64,000 nucleotides of DNA from Hormiphora californensis (Eukaryota > Ctenophora > Tentaculata > Cydippida > Pleurobrachiidae), in contig CM035353.1 of NCBI GenBank assembly GCA_020137815.1, forward strand, positions 3,716,471 through 3,780,470, read 5' to 3'. The notes under the pieces are model-generated. The model was given only the letters and a program-made list of their open reading frames with translations. It had not been told where the DNA came from and ran no database searches. The position numbers and the translations under genes are program-made. Each line of letters starts with the position of its first letter. The stretch's first letter is position 1. Of this stretch, positions 44,601-53,209 are shown piece after piece.

Positions 44601-47600
44601 ACATGGACAGTGATATTTTTTGTTTAAGTTATCCATTCATTTTACTAGTTTGTTATTATATTGGGGTCCCCTCTACATATCGAACATTAATAGACCTTAA
44701 AACCCCTTGTTTTTTTTTAATAGTTTTGTTAGTGATGGAACATTAATTAACATTTATTATTGTTAATTCATTTGCAAACATAAAATTAGTATGTTAAAAT
44801 ATAAAAATTGTTTTTGATAATATATTATTTCAGTGGTACACCACTCTAGTGATAATTTGTTTTTTTTATGCCACTGATATTTCTACTAGTTTTTAGTGAT
44901 TATGGTTCCCCCTCTGGGAATAGAAACTTTATTTTACCTTAAAACTACCTTGTTTTTAATTTTTTTTGTTTTTTTTATGGAACATTAATTTAACATATTA
45001 TTATGTTAAATTCATGTTGCATCACTAACAAACTAGTATTGTAGTTATAGTTGTTAAATTAATATTGCATCACTAACAAACTAGTTGCATCACTAACTAA
45101 CTAAATTATCACTAGTCCCATGTGGTTGTTTTATATTTTTCTACTGTTCTTTTTACTCCTAGTAGATAAACACAAAGTTGTGTTTATCTACTAGGAGTTC
45201 TGTCCTAGAGGACGTGACCACCAACAAATTATCGTATATAAAACGGTTATATATACGATAATTTGTTGGTTATACATATTATAACCGTATATTTAACAGT
45301 CCGAGAGCACTGCGGGCGTCACCCATCTATCTTCACCAAAAAATTATCATATTACAACCACGGTCGCTTGTAGTGGGAAAACGGTAATGGAAAACGAAAG
45401 ATACAGTAAGACGACGCGCAACCGTGACCAATCAGGGCGCTAGTACGTGCTGACACATGAACTTTTTGCCGCGCGTTATGCACCGTGCACGTCTCCTTAC
45501 TGTATTTTCATTACGGTAATTTGACTACAAGCAGCACTGAACCAGCGTGCACCAACTTAAAACAGTCCTAGACGATGAGGCGTGACCCATCTAACCTTCC
45601 TTATAACCAGCCTAGCATGGACCAATTTACTCTCCTTTTAGTAAAAACGCGTACATCTAACAGTGAAGGTAGTACTATCTAACATTTCCTGGTACAAACT
45701 GACGTAAAACCGCGAATAATGATATCTTTGCCAAGGGCAAGGTCATTTTGCGACGTATAATTGTTGCAGTAAGCTTTCAGTAAGGAACGTACCACGTACT
45801 GTGCTTCATAACCAACCGCCAGTGAACTGTGTTTCATCCTCTATGACATTTCTGTGCATTTTTAGCTCGTGATCATTGGTCGAAGGCACTACATATTATC
45901 CGAGGATTTGAATTATAGGCCTGAACATACTTAGTTGTGAGACGAAAGACAGTAGTACCGCTATAATTCCTACAGGTGGAATCCACTACCTCCCTCCCCT
46001 CATTTGCCCCCACAGCTGCTGTTAATTACCCTTTTCTGGGGAGGGGGAGTAGTTTACATTTTACTTGAAAAATACCTATTTCTTGCACAAAAACAGTAAA
46101 TTATAATAGCTGTTATTCTATATTTCTAGCTATACTGCACGTTATCATGGCGCTGTGGAACAATGGAGGAACAACCTACCCTGACGTTCTATTCACACTG
46201 GGCCTTCTTATCTGTGCCTTAGCAGGACTCTCTCTTAACTCCCTGGCCCTTTATCGAAACTATAAAAAACCAGCCAGTGTCGCTCGAGCCCTCTACCTGC
46301 TACTTCAAACGGTGGACCTGGCGACGAGTGTGTTTCTTTGTCCAAGCCTTGCCTACACCATCTCATCTCCAAAGGATAAACGATGTTTTGAAGATGAAAA
46401 AGACGAAACACTAATATTCTTTAAAAATTGTACAACCAATTACATATCATATGGTGCGATGCACCCCAGCACTTTCAAACGGGCTTGGTCTGTCTTCTGT
46501 TTCTGGTTCGCCTACTCTCCCTGTATTCTCACGGGTATGTTGGCAATGACTCGATACTACCAGATCAAGTACCCGTTCCGACATGTTTCTAAACGGCTCG
46601 TGGTCGGAATAGCGGTGGCGGCATCAGTTTGGCAACCCATTTGGTATGCGGACATGATACGTGAGAAAGGAGATGACGATCAAGCGATGTTTATAGTTGT
46701 GACCCAACAGGTGTTTGTAACCATTAAAAAGCCAAAATATGACGTTTTTGGCATACCGATGTCTCTGGGAGCATTTGGTCTTTCAACAAATTTTGTAGCC
46801 ATTACATTTCAAGGCTTTGCCCTAATTGCATCCGTGATGACCATTCGGGAATTGGTGAAAATTAACAGTGTTATGTGCCAGGGTAGTCAAATACGGAGCA
46901 AGAGGGGAAGTATCAAGATTCTGATTTCCAATATCGGGAGCCTTTTGACCATAGTTTCCCTCATAAATGTGGGTACAGTTGGCAAATCAATCTTGGAGTC
47001 CATGGATATGGAAGCAATACTTGCTTCAGGTAAAAGAGTGGAGTTTGATTTTGGAGGACATTTAAGATGGTATTACATTGCATCCAACCAAGCCCAATGT
47101 ATTTTTATCCCAGTTCTCACCTCTCTCTTTAACCCATCAGTGTTTATAGTAATGACAAATTGATAATAAAGCTGCCACTGAAAAACTTTGAACTGAAAAA
47201 CTTTGAACTGAAAAACTCTGAACTGTAAAACTTTTACCATGGCTATTTACGCTTGCTTGCTGCGATTATTTATGTGTAGAGTTGTCAAACAAAATAATTG
47301 TTTTAAAAACTTAAGTGTAAAGATTTGTTACAATGTGTATATACACACCTTATCTGTTGATGGGTTAAACGTCATGTGGAGGACTTTCGGTTCCGTTGAT
47401 TTCGGTTTAATCTCTTCTCCACCCTGCCTATAGCTACCACACAACTTTTTGTAACTCTCCGCTTCGTCCCTGATTCATTATAATATTATTATTACAGTTG
47501 GACCGCAATTTACTGGGCAAAACCCTTCCCTTGAGCATCCCGGTAAATCGGGGTTCGACTGTTTTCTGAGATGACATTCCAAAAATAACAACTTAAAAAA

Positions 47601-50600
47601 TAACAACTTAAAAATAACAACTTAGTATATCGTTTATCTGTTTATACTGTAACTATGAACTATATCTACATTCAAAACTACCTGAACTTCCTGGACCGTG
47701 TTTCCGCGTCAGATAACTTTCCCCTGATATCAGTGATTAGATCCTCCTGTCGGGTGGATTTCTCCTTCATCTCCTCCAACAGGCACTCTTGCTCCGTCAA
47801 CCTCTCTCTCAAGGAACTAGCATCAGATCGGTACATCTCCACTGACGCTGTAATGAGACCGGGGCTTAATTAAAACCACTTAAAATAATACTTACTTAGA
47901 CGGATATATATATATATATATACAGTCGGACCCCGATTTAGGGGCCCCCGATTTAGTGGCACCCCGATTTAGGGACAGGATTTTTTTCCCCCGATATAGG
48001 AAATTAACCTTATTTGACCCCGATTTAGTGGACACCCCGATTTAGTGGACAAGAGCCTTTCCCCCGAGGGTGTCCCTAAATCGGGGTCCGACTGTATATA
48101 TATATCTAATCCATGTCATACCATCCATTTCATACCTAATCCGTAGTGATATACTCCATAGGTTTAGGATACTGATACAAAATATTATGCTCTTACAAGT
48201 TTTGAGAAGTGTATCTTTTTGCAAAGCTGTAACCAGAGACACGAGTTCCTTAGGACTAGTTATTGAGAGATCATTCTTCACCCTGGTCCAACAATCCAAC
48301 TCATCTAGTACATCAGGAGGAGGAGGGTTAATTCGCTGGTTAACTAGTGAGAAGGCTTCCCAACTCATCTAATACATCATTGGGAGCAGGAGGTCGCTGG
48401 GACATTTCACTATACAGCAAATATTATCATACTTATTCGACATTTTATTTGCCATTTGTCACAATGGTCAATTTGTCGAAACATATCTTAAGCTGGTGCA
48501 TACTAACTAAGGAAGGTTCCTACCAGTTAGGGTCTCATGTCTCTCCTTGAACCGATTGTTATCTGCTACTTGTTGCTTCAGGGCCGTTATCGTTCCCTGG
48601 AGGGACTCAATCTGCATTTTTAACACCTCGCTATTCCCTGAAACATCATGAGAATGTATTTAGTTGGTGACAAATCCTATCTAACCGTTTCTATCTGTTT
48701 CTAATACATTTCTACATACATATTGTATATATAGTTAACCTAACGGTGAAACCCACAACAAATTTGTTCAATATATTAAATAATATATTGAACAGAGTGC
48801 AAAATATGTATACCTTTGGCATCTCTTAGTTGTCGTATCTCGCGGAGAAGACGCGAGTTTTCATTTTGGACCTCTTGTGAGCGGACAATCTTTTCTGGAA
48901 AAACAGAGGAGAACACCTGAAATGACAGAATAAATATTTAACATTTATCAACGCGACGGGCCGGGGTCGGACATAGAGGGGTCGGACATAGAGGGTCGGA
49001 CATAGAGGGGGGCAGACTGAAAACAACACCGCTCTACAGCGTTGGGTTATCCATACCTCTTTATCCTTCAATGAATCCAGCTCCATACGAAGGTCGAATT
49101 CAGATTTCTGAAGGCGAGAGAATTCTCCGACTCGAGCGGTTATGGAGTCGAGGGATTCCCTGAGTTCCGAGATAACCTCCCTTTGGGAGTCGATTTGGTT
49201 CTGAAATAGAAATCAATACTTTAGAGACTTGTGAATCACATATTCCAGAGATCGGGACACTGAGCTGTACTTGTTATCTGTGAAACTGGGTGTACAGTCG
49301 ATACTCTGTCTCAATAAACCGGTGTCCTAAATTTTATTTGTTATGTTCTAAGACTTTACATTTAGGTGCGGTGAAAAAGGCAAAATATCCTAATCAAACA
49401 GTCGCCTACATGACATAAATAAACATTATTTTATACATATTCAGATTCAAAAGACTACAAACCTGAAGCTGATTAATTTTGTAATCCCGGTCCGTGAGTT
49501 CGTTTCTTGACTCCTGTTTATAGGTCAACATATCGTGGGCGGACCTCCTTCTCTCACCATCCAACTCACTTGTTACTTTTATCAGCTCCGTCTTGAGGTC
49601 ACTCATCTCCCCCAGCAGCTGGAAAATGAGGTTGGTGATCACCAGGAACCGACCGAAACAAGTAAACAACCAATCAGAACTAGTTATTTAGGTCACGTGA
49701 CTGGTTATCAGCCAATCAGGGACCAGTATTTCCTGATTCGGTCGGTTCCTGCTAAATTGCTATTTGGACTAAATAATATTGCTACTGCCTACTAGTACTG
49801 CTTACTTTATTTCTCTTTTCGCTAGCTTCCTTGTGAAATGTCCGGAAGCACTCAGACACAGTTTCAAGCTCAGCAACCAGATCCCTGTTCTTGTCATAAA
49901 GTTTGGTTCTGAAATATAAAGGAGATTTAAGGAGAGTAAGAAGTGAAAATGTGTTATCTATCTGGTGTTATAAAGTGCAGACTTTAGGTTTGTTTCTTTG
50001 CTAAATAATGATGTTTATCAAAACTCATGTATCGGGTTAAAACGTAAAATAAAATACACTATTTACAATGAAATATCATATCAACAAAAAAAATACTTTG
50101 ACACTCTCTGGTCGGATGCGTCGAGAGATAGTTGATTAAACTATACACTTTTAAGTTCGTTTGTTTTCTGATAAAATGTTATGCTTGTGAAACTTGTGTT
50201 TTTCCTGCTGGACAATCGTCGACCTTTCCTCTCCCTCCACAGTGTATCGATTGGCACCACCCAGACTTTCTAGCCATTATCACTAACGGGTTAAGTGTGG
50301 AGTTTAGTGGCACTGCAACGTACAGAGCAAATACATGATACCTCGTTTCATCCATTTTGTTTCCTTTCAGCCCATCTTTAACTAGCACAGAAAGGGGAAA
50401 GGAATAGAACAGCAGGAAGAGGGAAGATATCACCACAATGGTCAGGGATGCCCTGCGTTTCAGATCACTTCCTGGCGTTATACCATCCCGGAGAAGTAGG
50501 ATACACGTCCCCACAGTGGTAACCAAGACAACTCCCATGAAGGTTGAAAACTCGACGATGAAGAAGACGAGGAAGTGAATCTTGGCGTTGGCATCCACAA

Positions 50601-51597
50601 CAAAGTATGTCACCATGGTGATGGCAATGAGGGTGATAGCTATACATGATAACACCCACAGGGCTCTCCTTTTAATGGTGTAGAACGGCCACGCCAAGCT
50701 GATTGTCCGGGTGGTACTGAGGAGACAGTTGACAAAGCAGGTACACCTGAGAACGGTAAAAAATAAAATCTCCTCCACTGTGGATGGCCAGGTATCCGTT
50801 ATCATTGTTTTACAGAATAAGCCAATCGTAAGGGCGGACAGGATGGTGTCCAGGATGTTAAGTAGCCGATACAACTGGGCAGCAAGGCCGGAGTCTCGAC
50901 GACACTCTTGTTGGTATATTGAGAAACAGTTGGCTATTTCTCCAATGAACCCAATTCCAATGGGTATGATGTTAATCAGCAGTGAGACTGGCATATTGCT
51001 ACGGAATTTACATGATCGGGTTGAAGTCAGTGTCGAACTGAAATGTGATTCTCAAACATCAAGATAGGAAAACAACGTGAATTAAAAGCTAATCAGCCGA
51101 TTGTTTGACTGCAAAATACTCGTTACTGAAGCGTTAGGTATGAAACAATAGCGAGACTCGAGAGAGACGGAGCAGAGAAATGGAGAATGTCGAATGAAGA
51201 GAGAGAGAGAGAGCAGATGCAGATCGCCCCGAAAATAGAAGTACACAGTGCAGGGGAGATTGAGAGAGTGAGAACTTGGATGGACAATGGAGATACATCT
51301 ACTTTCGGGTGGATGTATTGAGAAAAGAGGTGTTTGGAGGAGCAAAAACAGCTATAGATGCCATGACTATTATAATAACACACATTCACTGTTATATTAT
51401 TAAAGCTTTGCCACAGACACTTTGAGAATCTCCATGCTCTGTGAGAAAGCTCTACAATGGAGAGCACTTGTCACTTTAAATGCCTAGATTTGCCAGAGAG
51501 ATAATTATTATAATGACCATATTTTAAGTTTTTGCTAGTGCTGTAATACAATGGGACACTCAGATGCAGATAATACACGAGTCACCAGGGAAGAGAG

Positions 51598-51652
<55 letters not shown>

Positions 51653-52975
51653 GAGAGAGAGAGAGAGAGCCATTCGGATGATCGGATTGCTGTTTATTAG
51701 CCTCATTTTGTTTATTAGAGAGGGAGAGAGCTAGAGAGAGAGAGAGCTAGAGAGAAAGAGAGAATGAACTCTTACGATAAATCACTGCACTATGAACTTT
51801 CAACTTATGGCTATGGTAATGCTGTTAAGAGTTTGCCCGAAACCCGACCTTTCCACTCACAACTGCTGAACTGTAGAACTGATATCTTCTAAACTTTAAT
51901 AATCACCGACAATGTTTCAGCATGTCATCAAATGTGTGTTGTAGGTAAGTAATAAAGTTACCGGCGGAAACTTACTGTTTATTCAGCACTTTACAATTAC
52001 CTCTGTGAGATGAGTTTGTCTCGAGATGACTTTACAATTACCTCTGTGAGATGAGTTTGTCTCGAGATGACTTTACAATTACCTCTGTGAGATGAGTTTG
52101 TCTCGAGATGACTTTACAATTACCTCTGTGAGATGAGTTTGTCTCGAGATGACTTTACAATTACCTCTGTGAGATGAGTTTGTCTCGAGATGACTTTACA
52201 ATTACCTCTGTGAGATGAGTTTGTCTCGCGATGACTTTACAATTACCTCTGTGAGATGAGTTTGTCTCGAGATGACTTCACAATTACCTCTGTGAGATGA
52301 GTTTGTCTCGAGATATCTTATCGTTCTCATCCACCCGCAAAGATTCGTTCATACTGCGCTCCCGAAAGCTATCTCTATCAATCCTTAGCGATTCGTTGTC
52401 ATCCCTCAGTTTTGATACCTACAACAATTATCATTTAAAATGGAACACAGTCTTGTGAAAGATTATAGTCCCCCCCCCCCCGTGGCCGTGGGAGGATGAA
52501 TTCATCGACACAATGGAAAGTAGAAGGTTTTTTGAACTCGATCTATATACCGGCCACCATGATTCACCGGGCAAACCTCTTTTTCCCTAGCGCATCCCAG
52601 TACCTGTAATTCCAAAAGAGCTATCTTTTTAACTTGGTCCACTTGCTTAGCGGTTTCCATTGAGTCAACACTTCGAATCGAGGTACCTGTTCAAGAGAAA
52701 GATATACTAAAAAGTAAACAACCAATCAGAACTCGTTATTTAGGTCACGTGACTGGTTATCAGCCAATCAGGGACCAGTATTTCCTGATTCGGTCGGTTC
52801 CTGAGAAATATCAATCCATGTAGCTTTATTCTGTCTAAACTACATCGTGTAATACTTGTACAAACTACAGTCTACAGTCTACACTCTACATACCGGAATC
52901 TTCTCTGAGCCGTTTTATCATAGACCGAACAGGACTTTCCTCAATCATGCTCGATCTTTTACCAGCGACAGACAT
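41637..52975 (-). CDS. MAD1L1: MAD1-like spindle-assembly-checkpoint protein
   Basis: Fourteen exons (minus): 52975-52894, 52686-52604, 52418-52288, 49908-49806, 49618-49463, 49200-49057, 48889-48814, 48637-48524, 48343-48197 (possibly optional), 47847-47682, 47427-47349, 42957-42790, 42143-42019, 41790-41637; 575 residues (human 718). MAD1 anchors Mad2 at kinetochores. The first ~400 residues are coiled coil. Residues 415-423, KVLHMTFNP, match the Mad2-interaction motif of human MAD1. The C-terminal ~100 residues (FQAKIRELKE, YMFGYTLS, SLYAES, then FQLVETKY) follow the human C-terminal globular domain. Phases agree at every junction if exon 7 starts at 48,889, 5 nt beyond the first AG. Removing exon 9 also keeps the frame. 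Intron 3 contains a GPCR gene and a 41-bp donor repeat; intron 11 contains another GPCR. TIMM21 ends 234 bp upstream. Confidence 0.9.
42322..42536. mobile_element. 215-bp hairpin element in a MAD1 intron
   Basis: GGTAGCGACTGGCTATTTGA pairs with TCAAATAGCCAGTCGCTACC; the arms meet at GGGCTAGTCAGAACTAATGCC. Located between MAD1 exons 12 and 13. Confidence 0.88.
42958..44350. repeat. Low-complexity CT/GA and T-rich block in a MAD1 intron
   Basis: GA-rich up to about 43,120, then about 1 kb of CT-rich sequence (43,139-43,900) grading into long T, G and C homopolymers (44,020-44,350). The part next to 42,958 reads as a pyrimidine tract on the minus strand and serves the acceptor of MAD1 exon 12. 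The very long Ser/Leu open frames are artefacts. Base quality after 43,900 looks doubtful. Confidence 0.9.
44351..45358. other. AT-rich intron sequence with two short palindromes
   Basis: Repeated phrases around CACTAACAAACTAGT and ATTTTATGCCACT suggest an old duplicated AT-rich element. 45,157-45,199 (CTCCTAGTAGATAAACACAA..) and 45,208-45,276 (CCAACAAATTATCGTATA..) are perfect hairpins. No gene. Confidence 0.55.
45359..45539 (-). mobile_element. 180-bp MITE (CAGTGCTGCTTGTAGT family), copy 3
   Basis: Reverse-oriented copy of 17,425-17,604, with ends CACGGTCGCTTGTAGTGGG and GACTACAAGCAGCACTG. Confidence 0.88.
46147..47163 (+). CDS. Single-exon rhodopsin-like GPCR (338 aa)
   Basis: Intact ATG-to-TGA frame of 338 codons with seven hydrophobic helices: roughly residues 13-35, 46-66, 113-136, 150-170, 208-236, 256-276 and 314-336. 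Helix 1 has SLNSLAL (conserved Asn). The end of helix 3 has TRYYQIKYPF in place of DRY. Helix 7 has LFNPSVFIV, an NPxxY variant with Phe. The cytoplasmic tail is missing: the protein stops two residues after helix 7, which is unusually short. Extracellular loop 1 is long and acidic and has NCT and nearby cysteines. The ligand is unknown. The gene has no introns and lies inside intron 11 of MAD1 on the opposite strand. A TTTCTAG acceptor-like site occurs 17 nt before the ATG. Divergence from vertebrate classes is too great to place it in a subfamily. Confidence 0.82.
   Translation: MALWNNGGTTYPDVLFTLGLLICALAGLSLNSLALYRNYKKPASVARALYLLLQTVDLATSVFLCPSLAYTISSPKDKRCFEDEKDETLIFFKNCTTNYISYGAMHPSTFKRAWSVFCFWFAYSPCILTGMLAMTRYYQIKYPFRHVSKRLVVGIAVAASVWQPIWYADMIREKGDDDQAMFIVVTQQVFVTIKKPKYDVFGIPMSLGAFGLSTNFVAITFQGFALIASVMTIRELVKINSVMCQGSQIRSKRGSIKILISNIGSLLTIVSLINVGTVGKSILESMDMEAILASGKRVEFDFGGHLRWYYIASNQAQCIFIPVLTSLFNPSVFIVMTN
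47176..47231 (+). repeat. Short tandem repeat ACTGAAAAACTTTGA
   Basis: Four near-identical 15-17 bp units immediately downstream of the GPCR stop codon. Confidence 0.85.
47923..48094. mobile_element. 172-bp MITE of the CAGTCGGACC family
   Basis: CAGTCGGACCCCGATTTAGG ... CTAAATCGGGGTCCGACTG in a (TA)n context, located in the MAD1 intron between exons 9 and 10. Confidence 0.88.
49643..49751 (+). mobile_element. 109-bp hAT-type MITE, copy 4
   Basis: CAGGAACCGACCGAAACAAG...CGGTCGGTTCCTG, 24 bp from the acceptor of MAD1 exon 5. The flanks GTGATCAC and CTAAATTG do not match, so the target duplication has been lost. Confidence 0.88.
50179..50994 (-). CDS. Single-exon rhodopsin-like GPCR (271 aa)
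   Basis: Intact ATG-to-stop frame of 271 codons with seven hydrophobic helices: about residues 4-26, 42-62, 77-108, 112-134, 141-168, 185-208 and 221-240. Helix 2 has LLNILDT (conserved Asp). Helix 3 ends TTRTISLAWPF where DRY is expected. Helix 7 has NSTLNPLVIMARK, an NPxxY variant with Ile. Loops are short, so 271 residues is near the minimum for this fold. The tail is rich in Cys, Gly and Lys. The gene is intronless, in intron 3 of MAD1 and on the same strand, so it needs its own promoter or must be processed from the MAD1 pre-mRNA. The ligand is unknown. Confidence 0.83.
   Translation of the reverse strand: MPVSLLINIIPIGIGFIGEIANCFSIYQQECRRDSGLAAQLYRLLNILDTILSALTIGLFCKTMITDTWPSTVEEILFFTVLRCTCFVNCLLSTTRTISLAWPFYTIKRRALWVLSCIAITLIAITMVTYFVVDANAKIHFLVFFIVEFSTFMGVVLVTTVGTCILLLRDGITPGSDLKRRASLTIVVISSLFLLFYSFPLSVLVKDGLKGNKMDETRYHVFALYVAVPLNSTLNPLVIMARKSGWCQSIHCGGRGKVDDCPAGKTQVSQA
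50995..51987. repeat. MAD1 intron sequence with GA microsatellites
   Basis: GA tracts at 51,599-51,668 and 51,718-51,765. Otherwise unique AT-rich sequence. No exon with proper borders was found. Confidence 0.85.
51988..52315 (-). repeat. Eight 41-bp tandem copies of a MAD1 exon end plus splice donor
   Basis: The unit starts ACTTTACAATTACCTCTGTG; starts at 51988, 52029, 52070, 52111, 52152, 52193, 52234 and 52275. On the minus strand each copy contains CGAGACAAACTCATCTCACA followed by GAG|GTAATT, that is, the last ~28 bases of exon 3 and its donor. The first copy met by the spliceosome (52,275-52,315) completes the exon 3 used in the model. Copies differ by only one or two bases. Confidence 0.95.
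52712..52803 (+). mobile_element. hAT-type MITE, copy 5, truncated at left
   Basis: Lacks the first ~17 bp; begins AAGTAAACAACCAATCAGAA and ends CGGTCGGTTCCTG. Lies in MAD1 intron 1, 26 bp from the exon 2 acceptor. Confidence 0.88.
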
Positions 52976-53209
52976 AACTGATACAAAATAATCTGATTAT
53001 TACCATTATAGTGGCGGCTGGGGGTGGCGGCTGAGGGAAAGGGGAGCCCGGAGTGAAGGAGAATGTTATTCAAATAAAAAGAGCAGATCTCTGAAAATAG
53101 TTAATAAATTATAACGTGAGATGACATCGTATATAAAACTTATCTCTTTAAACATACAGTTTCTTCACAAAGGAAATCCCTTTTTTGCGAACACTAATTC
53201 GCCGCAAAG

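Noticed and set aside
48826-49086. Continuous minus-strand frame reading through the MAD1 exon 6-7 intron
   Set aside because: It shifts out of the coiled-coil frame and stops; the spliced model gives a continuous heptad pattern.
51988-52315. Regularly spaced repeats resembling a CRISPR array
   Set aside because: The units are contiguous with no spacers, and the context is an animal intron.
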